Below are positions 16,600 through 25,299 of a stretch of DNA of 64,000 nucleotides, piece after piece (within the stretch, counting starts at the first letter, position 1; each line of letters begins with the position of its first letter). Below the pieces are notes generated by a model. It searched no databases, was not told the DNA's origin, and saw only the letters and a list, made by a program, of their open reading frames with translations. The stretch is taken from contig NZ_CP013747.1 in assembly GCF_001484605.1 (NCBI RefSeq), positions 4,154,001 through 4,218,000 on the forward strand. The letters run 5' to 3'. This DNA is from Pseudarthrobacter sulfonivorans (GTDB lineage Bacteria; Actinomycetota; Actinomycetes; Actinomycetales; Micrococcaceae). The position numbers and the translations under genes were made by a program.

Positions 16600-19500
16600 G
16601 GATCCACCGCCTTGCCATCTCCGCCTTCGGGCCCTTTGCGGGTACCGAGGAAATCGACTTCGACAGGTTGAGCGCCCACGGACTCTTCCTCCTTAACGGG
16701 CCTACGGGGGCAGGGAAGACCAGCGTGCTGGACGCCGTCTGCTTTGCGCTGTACGGATCCGTGCCCGGGGCGCGCCAGGACGGTAAACGCCTGCGCAGCG
16801 ATCATGCTGAGCCGTCGCTCGAACCGGCGGTAACCTGCGAGTTTTCCGCCCAGGGCCGGCACTTCGAAGTCACCAGGTCGCCGGCCTGGGATAAACCCAG
16901 TGCCCGGGGGAAGAACGGCTTCACCACACAGCAGGCCAAAACGCTCCTCCGGGAACGCATCAGCGGGACGTGGTCGGAGAGATCCGGACGCAATGACGAA
17001 GCCGGCGCTGAAATCACCGCCCTGCTGGGAATGGACCGGGAACAGTTCACGCGCGTGGTGATGCTGCCGCAGGGCGATTTTGCCGCCTTCCTTCGGTCCA
17101 AGGCAGCCGATCGCCTGGAACTGCTGCAGAAGCTCTTCGGCACCCAGCGGTTTGAGGCTCTCGAACAGGAATTGGCGGCGCAGGCGCAGGCCGCGCGGAA
17201 CGATGTTGCCCGGCTGAACGCGGAGCTTGAGCTGCTGGCGGCGCGGGCGGAAGCCGAGGCCGCCGCGCTGGCCATTGACGATTCCGGAGCTCCTACCCGG
17301 GAAGAATCGTCTGCCCGGATCGAATGGCTGCAGGAATCAGTGGCCCACCGCGCAGGGGAGCTGGCTGCCGCGGCGGAGGCCGCAGCAGCTGTCAGCAGGC
17401 ACACCTCCGGCCGGCTGGAGAGCGAGTCCGCGCGGCGGGAACGGCACCGCAAACTGGCAGCCGCCGAGGCCAGGAAGGCAGCCGCAGAGGCAACCCTGCC
17501 GTCACTGAAGGTCCATGCCGCCCGCCTCGAACAGCACCGCCGCGCCGAGGTGCTCTCGGGCCAGCTGCATGCAGTCCAGTCCAGCCAGACCCAGGTCCGG
17601 CACGCGGCGGGAGCCATGGAATCCGCCATCACACTGCTGCGCATGGCGGCGGATGAAGACCCCGAACTGGACCAGCTGGACCTTGGCGCCTTGGATGCGG
17701 ACCACTCCGATGGCGGGCTCTCCGCCGCAGGGGCCCTTGATGTCGCTGGTGAGCTCAGCCGGCTCCGGTCCCTGTTGGCCGTTGTGGAAGCAAGATTGCC
17801 GGACGAAGAACGCCTCCATTCACTCGTTGCCAGGCGTGCCGCACTCAGCACGAAGCAGCAGGAACTCACCCAAAAGGACATTGACCTGGGCGTTTCGCTG
17901 CAGGCCCTCCGCACGGAGCAGGAAACACTGACGGCGGGCCTCGAGCCCCTGACGGAACTGGCCTCAGCCGCCATCCTGCACGCCAAGGAAGCCGCTGCGG
18001 CTGAGGAACTTCTTGACGTCGTCCGGCGCTACGCGGCTGCACGCGCGGCGCAGGGGCTCGCCTCCGAGCGCCACTCGGCGTCCCGGGAGATCCAGCTCGA
18101 GAAGAAACTCCGCTGGCTGGACCTGCGCGAGGAAAGACTCGCCAACGCCGCCGCCGAACTCGCCGCCCAGCTGGCCGAGGGGGAAGCCTGCCCGGTTTGC
18201 GGCAGTGCGGACCACCCGGCTCCCGCGGAGGCTGCGGCGTCAGCGCTGGGCCTCAGCCAGGCCGAGGAAGCCGCCCAGCATGACCACGAGTCTGCGGAGA
18301 AAGATCTGGCGGCGCGGGCCCGTGAGTTGGGCGACGCGAACCAGTTGGTGGCTGTTCTTGAAGGCCAGGGCGGTGACACCCCCGAAGAGGATGCGATTGC
18401 AGCGTTCGAGACTGCCCGCACCGCCGCCGGAGAGTCTCAGCTGGCGGTGAAAAACCTCGAGGACCTCCGGCGGCAGCTTGAGGGCTCGGAGGCCCGAATT
18501 GCGGCAGCGGACTCCGCCATGCGCAGCGCAGCATCCGAGCTCGCGCAGGTCACCGTTGAATTGTCGGGACTGGTGGACCAGCTGGCGTCGCTTGACGAGG
18601 CGCTCTCCGCCCTGCGCGGCGGCCACCGCAGCCTCACACACCGGCTGCGGTCGCTGCAGGACGCTGCTGCCACACTGGAAAAGGCCGTGGAGGCCCAGGC
18701 CTTGCTCAGCAGGGCCAAGGCCAGGGCCGAGGAAGCGCGGATCCAGCTTGACCTGGCGTTGCCGGAGGCTGGTTTCAGTTCTGACGTTGAAGCCCGGGCG
18801 CAGCTGCTGTCGGCCACCGACGCCGACGCCCTGCTGGCTGACGTCCGGGCCGGCCACGACGAACAGGCGAGGATTGCCGAGCTGTTCGCATCCGAGGACC
18901 TGCGGCAGGCACTGACGGAAGAAGCAGCCCATCCCGCGGTGGACGAAGCCCTCATTGCCGAGCTGCAAACCGCCGCGGAGCAGGCCGGGGAGGAGGCACG
19001 CGCCGCCGATCTCGCCGCCGGAATGGCCGTGCGCTGTGTGGAGTCGCTGGCCGCTGTCCGCAATGACTACGAACGGCTTGCCGGTTCCGGGCGGGTTCCG
19101 CGGGAACGCGCCCAGCTGCTGACAGCCCTGGCTGATACCGCCGCAGGCCGGGGAGACAACACGTACCGCATGAGCCTGAACAGCTACGTCCTCGCGGCAC
19201 GGCTTGAACAGGTGGCGTTGGCTGCTTCCGAACGCCTGGTGGCCATGAGCGATGGCCGCTACCTGCTCCAGCATTCAGACGCCAAGGCGGCGCGCGGCGC
19301 GAAATCCGGGTTGGGCCTGGAAGTGGTGGACCAGTGGACCGGACACCGCCGGGATACTTCCACACTTTCCGGCGGCGAATCTTTTATGGCGTCACTGTCT
19401 CTGGCACTGGGGCTGGCGGACGTGGTGCAGCAGGAATCCGGCGGCATCCAGATCGAGACGCTTTTTGTGGACGAGGGTTTCGGCAGCCTGGACGAACAGT

Positions 19501-19673
19501 CCCTGGAACAGGTGATGGATGCCCTCGAAGGCCTACGCGACGGCGGGCGCGTTGTGGGTCTCGTCAGTCATGTGGGGGAGATGAAGCAGCGCATCGGAAC
19601 CCAGCTCCAGGTCCTCAAGGGCCGGAAGGGTTCCACCCTCCGCATTTCCGACGCCGCCGAAGCGCTGGTGTGA
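16596..19673 (+). CDS. sbcC: Exonuclease SbcCD, C subunit (SMC-like ATPase)
   Basis: This 1025-aa Rad50-type ATPase has Walker A GPTGAGKTS (residues 35-43), the Q-loop region VVMLPQGDFAAFLRSKAADR, and long coiled-coil arms rich in Ala/Glu/Leu. The zinc-hook CPVCG (Cys532 and Cys535) sits at the apex, and the C-terminal half carries TLSGGESFMASLSLALGLAD and Walker B ETLFVDEGFGSLDEQ. It partners with the overlapping sbcD product in processing DNA ends and palindromes. The length and architecture are complete. Confidence 0.96.
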   Translation: MRIHRLAISAFGPFAGTEEIDFDRLSAHGLFLLNGPTGAGKTSVLDAVCFALYGSVPGARQDGKRLRSDHAEPSLEPAVTCEFSAQGRHFEVTRSPAWDKPSARGKNGFTTQQAKTLLRERISGTWSERSGRNDEAGAEITALLGMDREQFTRVVMLPQGDFAAFLRSKAADRLELLQKLFGTQRFEALEQELAAQAQAARNDVARLNAELELLAARAEAEAAALAIDDSGAPTREESSARIEWLQESVAHRAGELAAAAEAAAAVSRHTSGRLESESARRERHRKLAAAEARKAAAEATLPSLKVHAARLEQHRRAEVLSGQLHAVQSSQTQVRHAAGAMESAITLLRMAADEDPELDQLDLGALDADHSDGGLSAAGALDVAGELSRLRSLLAVVEARLPDEERLHSLVARRAALSTKQQELTQKDIDLGVSLQALRTEQETLTAGLEPLTELASAAILHAKEAAAAEELLDVVRRYAAARAAQGLASERHSASREIQLEKKLRWLDLREERLANAAAELAAQLAEGEACPVCGSADHPAPAEAAASALGLSQAEEAAQHDHESAEKDLAARARELGDANQLVAVLEGQGGDTPEEDAIAAFETARTAAGESQLAVKNLEDLRRQLEGSEARIAAADSAMRSAASELAQVTVELSGLVDQLASLDEALSALRGGHRSLTHRLRSLQDAAATLEKAVEAQALLSRAKARAEEARIQLDLALPEAGFSSDVEARAQLLSATDADALLADVRAGHDEQARIAELFASEDLRQALTEEAAHPAVDEALIAELQTAAEQAGEEARAADLAAGMAVRCVESLAAVRNDYERLAGSGRVPRERAQLLTALADTAAGRGDNTYRMSLNSYVLAARLEQVALAASERLVAMSDGRYLLQHSDAKAARGAKSGLGLEVVDQWTGHRRDTSTLSGGESFMASLSLALGLADVVQQESGGIQIETLFVDEGFGSLDEQSLEQVMDALEGLRDGGRVVGLVSHVGEMKQRIGTQLQVLKGRKGSTLRISDAAEALV

Positions 19674-19690
19674 CGGTGGCCATGCCGGGC

Positions 19691-19718
19691 TGGACTGGCC
19701 CCAGCCGGCCTCTATAAT
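19691..19718 (+). promoter_or_regulatory. Promoter of the MFS gene and its upstream small ORF
   Basis: A consensus -10 TATAAT (19713-19718) is preceded by TGGACT (19691-19696) with a 16-bp spacer. The predicted start near 19725 leaves about 33 nt before the small ORF at 19758 and about 75 nt before the MFS ATG. Confidence 0.6.
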
Positions 19719-19757
19719 TGGATAGTTACCGGGTCGCGCGCATCGGGAGGAGGGACG

Positions 19758-19844
19758 ATGCGCATTACTGAACGAGCCCGGAACCTTGAACTCTTCAACA
19801 ATGTCCTCCCTGCCCGCTTCCCTGGAAGCGCCTCTCGCTCCTGA
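19758..19844 (+). CDS. Small upstream ORF overlapping the MFS start (28 aa, possible leader)
   Basis: The best ribosome site in this region, GGGAGGAGGG, precedes the ATG at 19758 and not the MFS start. This frame encodes 28 residues starting MRITERARNLELFNNVLPAR and ends at a TGA inside the MFS gene, in a different frame. It could be a leader peptide that couples or regulates transporter translation, or the sign of a misplaced transporter start. No homology is recognised. Confidence is low because the frame is short. Confidence 0.35.
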   Translation: MRITERARNLELFNNVLPARFPGSASRS

Positions 19845-21105
19845 CATTGCGCCTGCCTCCGCTGCAACAGCCTCCGCTGCGCTGGCTCCGCCCACCGGGC
19901 GGTTCGCCAGGCTCCCGCACCTCGCAGGCCGCAGCTTTATCCCCCTGGGCCTGTTCGCCCGGCTGCCCTTGGCCATGCTTACTGTCGGCGCCCTGACGCT
20001 TGTTACCTCCGTGACCGGCTCCTACGCGCTGGGTGGCACTGCGGCCGGTGCTGTGGGGATCGGCTCGGCCCTCGGCGCCCCGGTTTTTGGTGCCCTCGCA
20101 GACCGCAGGGGGCAGCGGCCCGTACTCCTGGTGGCGGCGGTGCTCAACACTTTGGCTGTCCTGGCCCTGATCGGGACGGCTTGGGCTGCGCCCGAAGCCG
20201 GGTCTTTTCCCGTGGCCGTGATCGCCGCCGCATTCCTTGCCGGGGCCAGTTGCCCGCAGGTAGGGCCGCTGGCCAGGGTGCGCTGGATGGCGCTCACTTC
20301 GCGGGGCAAGGGAGCGAAGGGCGGCAGGGATTTGGACACCGCCCTGTCGTACGAAGGCACGGCTGATGAGCTGACGTTCGTGCTGGGACCGGCTCTGGTG
20401 GGTATCCTGGCCAGCCTGGTGGCCCCTTGGCTGCCGTTGGCCCTGGCCGCAGCCATGACCATCACGCTGGTGCCCGCCTTTGCCGTGCACTCCACGCACA
20501 AGGCGGTTCCCCTGAACCGGGGCTCCGCAGCTTCGCGCAAGGCAGCGAGGATTCCCGCCGTCGTCGCACTGCCCGTCCTGGCGATGGTGGCCATGGGCAC
20601 TTTCTTCGGGTCCGCCCAGACGGCTTTGAGCTCCTTCTCCGCCAGTTTCGCCACCTCGGAAATCGCCGGACTGCTGTATGCGGTCATGGGACTGAGTTCG
20701 GCCGCCGCAGCCCTGTCCGTGGCGTACTGGCCCCAGCGCTTCACTCCCGCCGCCCGGTGGCTGGTCAGCGCGGCACTCATGACAATGCTCGCGTTGCTGC
20801 TTCTGGTGCCCGGATCGTTGGGCGGCATGATTGCGGTGCTTCTGGTCCTGGGATTGCCCGTGGGCCCCGTGATGGTCACAGTCTTCGCGATCGGAGGCCT
20901 GGTGGCGCCGGCGGAAAAGCTGGGCACTGTGATGACAGCTCTGGCAAGCGGGATCGTGGCGGGTACCGCACTGGGGGCCGCCGTTGGTGGCCAGCTGGCG
21001 CAGGCCCACGGCTACCACGCCGCCTTCCTTGTGCCTGTGATTGCCGCCGGCGGCCTACTGGTGCTTGGTGCCGCGGCCGCCGTCATTCTCCGCAAACGCC
21101 ACTGA
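19801..21105 (+). CDS. MFS transporter
   Basis: This roughly 434-aa protein has about twelve hydrophobic segments and the loop 2-3 motif GAPVFGALADRRGQRPVL typical of major facilitator proteins. The N-terminal 35 residues are Ala/Pro-rich and probably cytosolic. The ATG at 19801 has no ribosome site of its own; a TTG at 19786 is an in-frame alternative. Translation may depend on the overlapping small ORF at 19758, which does have a strong site. The substrate cannot be assigned; the pattern is most like drug or metabolite exporters. Confidence 0.87.
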   Translation: MSSLPASLEAPLAPDIAPASAATASAALAPPTGRFARLPHLAGRSFIPLGLFARLPLAMLTVGALTLVTSVTGSYALGGTAAGAVGIGSALGAPVFGALADRRGQRPVLLVAAVLNTLAVLALIGTAWAAPEAGSFPVAVIAAAFLAGASCPQVGPLARVRWMALTSRGKGAKGGRDLDTALSYEGTADELTFVLGPALVGILASLVAPWLPLALAAAMTITLVPAFAVHSTHKAVPLNRGSAASRKAARIPAVVALPVLAMVAMGTFFGSAQTALSSFSASFATSEIAGLLYAVMGLSSAAAALSVAYWPQRFTPAARWLVSAALMTMLALLLLVPGSLGGMIAVLLVLGLPVGPVMVTVFAIGGLVAPAEKLGTVMTALASGIVAGTALGAAVGGQLAQAHGYHAAFLVPVIAAGGLLVLGAAAAVILRKRH

Positions 21106-21147
21106 TCGAGCCAGGCGCTGGTCATGGCCAGGCGGCGTGTGCAATGG

Positions 21148-21873
21148 TCAGCCCAGCTGGGCCTCTATGCGTGCGGCACTCGCCATCAGGGCAGCGGCGA
21201 TTTCGTCCGGATTCTGGGCTGCCCGGATATAGACGACGGCCAGCGCGGCTGGCCGGCCGGCAGGGACCCTGACCGGAACTGCCACGGAAGAGACGCCGGC
21301 GATGACCTCATCGTGGCTGGCGGCAAAGCCCAGCTGCCGCGCGGTTCCCGCCTCGGGCCGGTAAGGGATTCCCGGGGCAGCCGTATGCCACTCAGCCTCT
21401 GAATAGGCGGACTGGATCGCAATGCCGGGGGCACCCGCGCTGATGGGATGCCGGGAGCCGGGATGTTGGACAATGGCGGCACCGGTATGCCGCGGGTCCA
21501 CGGTAACCAGCGTGACACAGTCATCGCGGTCCCAGACCGCCACAAAGGCACTCATAGTTAGGGCGTTGGCGAGTTGCGTCAGCTCCGGCAGGGCCGCCGT
21601 CTGCAGGTTGCGGGCAACCCCCCGCGCCAGGACAGCCAGCCCGGGCCCCGGCTGGACTCTGCCCGCGTCATCGCGCACCAGCAAGGAGTGGTCCTCCAGG
21701 GTCCGCAGGATCCGGTAGGCCACGGAACGGTGAACCCCCATGGCGTCGGCAAGTTCCGCAATGGTCAAGGGAGTCTCCGCGGCCGCCAGGATTTCCAGCG
21801 CCCGGATTCCGCGCGACAGGGTCTGGGAAGGCGAAGCCTGAGCTGCTCCGGCGGGGACTGCGGTGGGCGTCAT
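21148..21873 (-). CDS. IclR family transcriptional regulator
   Basis: This roughly 241-aa protein has an N-terminal winged helix (LSRGIRALEILAAAETPLTIAE, ADAMGVHRSVAYRILRTLED) and a C-terminal IclR effector domain (AFVAVWDRDDCVTLVTVD, HPISAGAPGIAIQSAY). The ATG at 21873 is favoured because TAGGAT at 21881-21886 lies 7 nt upstream, the leaderless pattern seen elsewhere in this window; ATG at 21882 is the alternative. It is divergent from an MHS-type symporter, and the region between carries tandem direct repeats, so it probably controls that transporter. Confidence 0.9.
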   Translation of the reverse strand: MTPTAVPAGAAQASPSQTLSRGIRALEILAAAETPLTIAELADAMGVHRSVAYRILRTLEDHSLLVRDDAGRVQPGPGLAVLARGVARNLQTAALPELTQLANALTMSAFVAVWDRDDCVTLVTVDPRHTGAAIVQHPGSRHPISAGAPGIAIQSAYSEAEWHTAAPGIPYRPEAGTARQLGFAASHDEVIAGVSSVAVPVRVPAGRPAALAVVYIRAAQNPDEIAAALMASAARIEAQLG

Positions 21874-21942
21874 GGGTCCCATCCTAGGCGGCTGCACGGG
21901 CGCTGCCCGGGTGCCGTGACGGTGCTTCCCACATCCGGACTG

Positions 21943-21981
21943 TGTGCGGATTTCGAAAAGCCCTGTGCTGATTCCGAAAAG
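21943..21981. promoter_or_regulatory. Direct-repeat pair A in the IclR-MHS intergenic region
   Basis: TGTGCGGATTTCGAAAAG (21943-21960) and TGTGCTGATTCCGAAAAG (21964-21981) match at 16 of 18 positions with a 21-bp period, two helical turns. The pair lies in the 301-bp gap between the divergent IclR and symporter genes and is a probable regulator-binding array. Confidence 0.6.
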
Positions 21982-21984
21982 GAA

Positions 21985-22021
21985 GTTCAACTATGGAACT
22001 GACTCGCATCAACTATGGAAC
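21985..22021. promoter_or_regulatory. Direct-repeat pair B with palindromic half-sites
   Basis: CAACTATGGAAC occurs at 21988-21999 and 22010-22021, with a 22-bp period. The first copy is part of GTTCAACTATGGAAC (21985-21999), an inverted repeat GTTC-N7-GAAC. IclR-family regulators such as PcaU and PobR are known to bind combined direct and inverted repeats, which fits this layout. Confidence 0.6.
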
Positions 22022-22085
22022 TTATCCGCGCGGAGAATCAAGAAAAATAGTGCGTTTCGTCACATCTTCGCGTAACGTCATACTA

Positions 22086-22103
22086 ACTGACCGTTCGATC
22101 AGT
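22086..22103. promoter_or_regulatory. Imperfect inverted repeat upstream of the MHS symporter
   Basis: ACTGACCGTTCGATCAGT is symmetric at 14 of 18 positions. It lies about 70 bp before the symporter ATG, where the promoter should be. It could be a second operator, for a regulator different from the IclR protein. Confidence 0.35.
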
Positions 22104-22174
22104 AAATCGGACGGCCTAAATCCACTGTCGGCAGCCGTTATCCCAACCAGGCTGCCCCAAGCCACGGAGTTCCA

Positions 22175-23509
22175 ATGACCGAAACTTCACGCGTCGATTC
22201 CGAGGCGGGCCCGAGCAGCAAGCACGAGGAACGCAAGGTCCTCGCAGCAACGCTGGTCGGCACCACCATCGAGTGGTACGACTTCTTCATCTTCGCGCAA
22301 CTGACGGGTACCCTGCTGTCCCCGCTGTTCCTGGCTCCGCTGAACGAATCCAATCCGGGCCTGGCCCAGATCCTGTCCTTCGCGCTGATCGGCATCAGCT
22401 TCCTGTTCCGCCCGCTGGGTGCAGTGGTTGCCGGCCACCTTGGTGACCGGCTCGGACGCAAGGCCATGCTGGTCTTCACCCTCCTGATGATGGGCGCAGC
22501 CACCTCTATGATCGGCATGCTGCCGACCTACGCGCAGATCGGCGTCTGGGCCCCCATCCTGCTGATCATCCTCCGCATTGCCCAGGGCTTCTCCGCCGGC
22601 GGTGAATGGGGCGGCGCTGCCCTGATGGCAGTGGAGCACGCCCCCAAGAGCCGGCGCGGCGTGTTCGGCGCGTACCCGCAGATCGGCGTCCCGGTCGGCA
22701 TGATCCTGGCCACCGGCCTGCTCTTCATACTCAACTCGAACATGTCTAAGGAAGATTTTGCTTCGTGGGGCTGGCGGGTTCCGTTCCTGCTGTCCATTGT
22801 GCTGATTGTGGTGGGATACCTGATCCGGCGTGCCGTGGCCGAGAGCCCCGTCTTCCAGGAGATGGCGGCCCGAAAGGCCGAAAGCAGGGCGCCGCTCAGC
22901 GAGCTCATTCGTAGCCACAAGAGGCCAGTCCTCTACTCGACCATGATCTTCATCGCCAACAATGCCGCTGGCTACCTGTTGATCGCTTTCTTCATCTCCT
23001 ACGCCACCAGGACGCTGAAGATGCCGGTCCCGGAAATCCTGCTCGCCACCACCCTCGCCTCCTTCGGCTGGCTGATCTTCACGCTCGCCGGCGGCTGGCT
23101 CTCAGACCGGATCGGCCGGGTCAAGACGTTCCTGATCGGGTATGCGATCATCTTCGTCTGGATGATCCCGATGTTTGCCCTGATCGACACCAGGAACATC
23201 TGGCTTTACGGCGTGGCGCTCTTCGTCCTGACCATTGGACTCGGTCTCTCCTACGGCCCCATGTCGGCGATGTACGCCGAGATGTTCCCGGCCAATGTCC
23301 GCTACTCGGGCATCTCCATCGGGTACGCGTTCGGTGCGATCCTGGGTGGTGCTTTCGCCGCAACCATTGCCGAGACTCTGCTGCAGAGCACCAAATGGAC
23401 CGGATCCATCGGCATCTACATCATGATCCTGTGCGTGATTTCGGCTGTCGGGGTTTTGCTTGCCAAGGAGACGAAGGGCAACCCGCTGGGCGTCAGCAGC
23501 CACCACTAA
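22175..23509 (+). CDS. MFS transporter, metabolite:H+ symporter (MHS) family
   Basis: This 444-aa protein has twelve membrane segments and the MHS signatures: VGTTIEWYDFFIFAQLTG in the first segment, GHLGDRLGRKAMLVFTLLMMG in loop 2-3, RIAQGFSAGGEWGGAALMAVEHAP, and SDRIGRVKTF in loop 8-9. Relatives import carboxylates, shikimate, citrate, proline or betaine with protons. It is divergent from the IclR regulator, which suggests an aromatic or organic acid substrate, but no catabolic genes adjoin it to confirm this. A strong hairpin terminator follows. Confidence 0.92.
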   Translation: MTETSRVDSEAGPSSKHEERKVLAATLVGTTIEWYDFFIFAQLTGTLLSPLFLAPLNESNPGLAQILSFALIGISFLFRPLGAVVAGHLGDRLGRKAMLVFTLLMMGAATSMIGMLPTYAQIGVWAPILLIILRIAQGFSAGGEWGGAALMAVEHAPKSRRGVFGAYPQIGVPVGMILATGLLFILNSNMSKEDFASWGWRVPFLLSIVLIVVGYLIRRAVAESPVFQEMAARKAESRAPLSELIRSHKRPVLYSTMIFIANNAAGYLLIAFFISYATRTLKMPVPEILLATTLASFGWLIFTLAGGWLSDRIGRVKTFLIGYAIIFVWMIPMFALIDTRNIWLYGVALFVLTIGLGLSYGPMSAMYAEMFPANVRYSGISIGYAFGAILGGAFAATIAETLLQSTKWTGSIGIYIMILCVISAVGVLLAKETKGNPLGVSSHH

Positions 23510-23525
23510 AGTTGTACGCATCGCA

Positions 23526-23565
23526 AAACGGCGGGTTCGGGCCATCTGGCCTGGACCCGCCGTTT
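23526..23565. terminator. Bidirectional intrinsic terminator
   Basis: AAACGGCGGGT (23526-23536) pairs perfectly with ACCCGCCGTTT (23555-23565). The loop contains GGCC-ATCT-GGCC, which can add an inner stem. T-rich sequence follows on the plus strand and A-rich sequence precedes it, so it can stop both the symporter gene and the convergent phosphoribosyltransferase gene. Confidence 0.85.
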
Positions 23566-23595
23566 GGCTTTTCGGGCCCGGTGTTGCCGTCGGGC

Positions 23596-24243
23596 CTACT
23601 GGTTCAGCAGGCTGATGGCGTCCTCATCAGCCAATTGTTCGAAGTGCCGGTAGAAGCTGCCCACGGCGCGGAACTTGCCCGGCAGATGCAGGCACAGCAC
23701 GGCGTCGCACACGCGGGACACGGCCGTGTAGGCTTCCACCGAACCCACCGGCGCTGCGGCGACGACGCGTGCCGCACCACCGGAACGGGCTGCCTCGGCG
23801 GCAGCGCGCATGGTGGCTCCGGTGGCCAGGCCGTCGTCGAGCAGTAGAACTGTTTGACCGGTGAGGTCGTTGTTGATCCCCGGGTAAGTCGCGGCCCTGC
23901 GGAGCAGCTCGGCCCTCTCGCGTTTCTCCACTTCGTCCAGCCACTCCCGGCGGACGCCGTGGTCCAGAATGCGGGTGATCAGGGGGCGGTTGAGCAGGCG
24001 CACTATCCGGCCTCCCGACCAGGCCAGCGCACCGAACGCTGTTTCGTCGTGGCCGGGGATGCCGAGTTTCCGGACCAGAACGGCGCCGAGTGGCAGGTAC
24101 AGGGCCTTGGCAGCCGCGGCGGCCACAGGGATGCCGCCGCGGGCCAGCCCCAGGATGATGGTGTCGGGGCGTTCCCGGAACTGCGTGAGCACCGCCGCCA
24201 GCCGTTCACCGGCATCGGTGCGGTCTTCAAAACGCGTGCTCAT
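23596..24243 (-). CDS. Phosphoribosyltransferase family protein
   Basis: This 215-aa type I phosphoribosyltransferase-fold protein has the PRPP-binding loop TVLLLDDGLATGATM and, near the N terminus, FEDRTDAGERLAAVL and IILGLARGGIPVAA. This subgroup is often annotated only as predicted phosphoribosyltransferase and is not one of the standard salvage enzymes, so the base or substrate is unknown. The ATG at 24243 is preceded by GGAGAGGGA. It stands alone between other minus-strand genes. Confidence 0.88.
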   Translation of the reverse strand: MSTRFEDRTDAGERLAAVLTQFRERPDTIILGLARGGIPVAAAAAKALYLPLGAVLVRKLGIPGHDETAFGALAWSGGRIVRLLNRPLITRILDHGVRREWLDEVEKRERAELLRRAATYPGINNDLTGQTVLLLDDGLATGATMRAAAEAARSGGAARVVAAAPVGSVEAYTAVSRVCDAVLCLHLPGKFRAVGSFYRHFEQLADEDAISLLNQ

Positions 24244-24334
24244 TGTTCCCTCTCCGGCTGTCTCCGCCCCGCTTCCAGCCTACCTTCTGCTACCGCGCCG
24301 GGAACCGGGGATACTTCCTCCCACCGCTGCTCAG

Positions 24335-25216
24335 TTACGAGAGGGCGGCGGTAACAGCCTTGGTGATTTCCTGGATCACCACCGTCCGTTCAGGGATGTC
24401 GCTCAGGTCGGCACCCTTCGTGAAAACCACCAGCACGTAGCTGCCGGAGGACATCGAGAGGATGGCGGCGTCGTGGAGTTCGTCATCGAGCAGCCCGTAT
24501 TTGTGGAAGACGGTGACGCCGTCCGGAACTGCGGCCGGAATGAGGTTTTCGTAGTTGGTGTCCTGCATGTAGGACAGGAGCTGCTCCGTATGCTCCTGGT
24601 CCAGGAGCCGGCCCTCGAACAGTTCCGCCAGGATATGGGCCATCTCGGCGGTCGAAAGCGTATTCACCTCGGGGTCATACGTGACGTCGATGGAGGCGGC
24701 GTACTCCGAAAGTTCGGAAAGGCCCACGGCGTCCATCAGCAGGCTCCACGATTCGTTGTTGCTGTCCTGGACCATCGCCTGGATCTGGAACTCCGAAGCG
24801 AACGCGCCCAGCCGATCATCGAGGGACGCTGAACCCTCCTCCACGAGGTGGTAATAGGCCGCGGCGGTCAGGATCTTGGCCGTGCTCGCTGCCTCGAACG
24901 GTTCCTCTACGCCGTACTGGTGCACGTCCCCGCCGTCTGTAGCCATCAGCGCAACACCCACCTGGTACTGGCTGTTGGCGCCGATGATGGCATCGATGGC
25001 TGCGTCCAGGCCCGCGTCAATCGGAGCGGAGCTTGCAAAGGTGTCGATGCCAATTGATGTGCGCGATGCCGCACCCTGCACGGGCCGGGCAGGCGCCAGC
25101 ACGTAGGCGGCAGCGATCAGGACCACGGCAAGGAAACCGGCGGCAGCCACCAGGGCGGAACGGCGGCGTAGGGCGGCGATCGTGCGGCGGGCGCGCGGCT
25201 GGGAAGGATCGTGCAT
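24335..25216 (-). CDS. Beta-lactamase-like serine hydrolase, membrane-anchored
   Basis: This roughly 293-aa protein has a basic N terminus (RARRTIAALRRRS) and one membrane segment LVAAAGFLAVVLIAAAYVLA, so the catalytic part is exported. The class A penicillin-recognition motifs are recognisable: FEAASTAKILTAAAYY (SxxK), QDSNNESW (SxN) and FHKYGLLDD in the KTG position. The KTG triad is degenerate (KYG), so true beta-lactamase activity is uncertain; a D,D-peptidase-like or other hydrolase role is possible. ATG 25216 is chosen. TTG 25228 is a weaker option, although a TAGGTT box lies 7 nt before it. Confidence 0.82.
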   Translation of the reverse strand: MHDPSQPRARRTIAALRRRSALVAAAGFLAVVLIAAAYVLAPARPVQGAASRTSIGIDTFASSAPIDAGLDAAIDAIIGANSQYQVGVALMATDGGDVHQYGVEEPFEAASTAKILTAAAYYHLVEEGSASLDDRLGAFASEFQIQAMVQDSNNESWSLLMDAVGLSELSEYAASIDVTYDPEVNTLSTAEMAHILAELFEGRLLDQEHTEQLLSYMQDTNYENLIPAAVPDGVTVFHKYGLLDDELHDAAILSMSSGSYVLVVFTKGADLSDIPERTVVIQEITKAVTAALS

Positions 25217-25299
25217 CTGACGATCCAAGCAGCGGAACCTATGCGGGAGCTATGAAATCCCTGTCAGGGATCAGCCGCGCAGGGATCAGCCCGCAGTGA

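Noticed and set aside
16802..17986. A 394-codon minus-strand frame opposite sbcC
   Set aside because: It is Ser/Ala/Arg-rich shadow sequence of the coiled-coil region with no motif or start signal.
25216..25241. Leaderless start of the beta-lactamase-like gene at TTG 25228
   Set aside because: TAGGTT is 7 nt upstream, but leaderless initiation normally needs ATG or GTG, so ATG 25216 is preferred.
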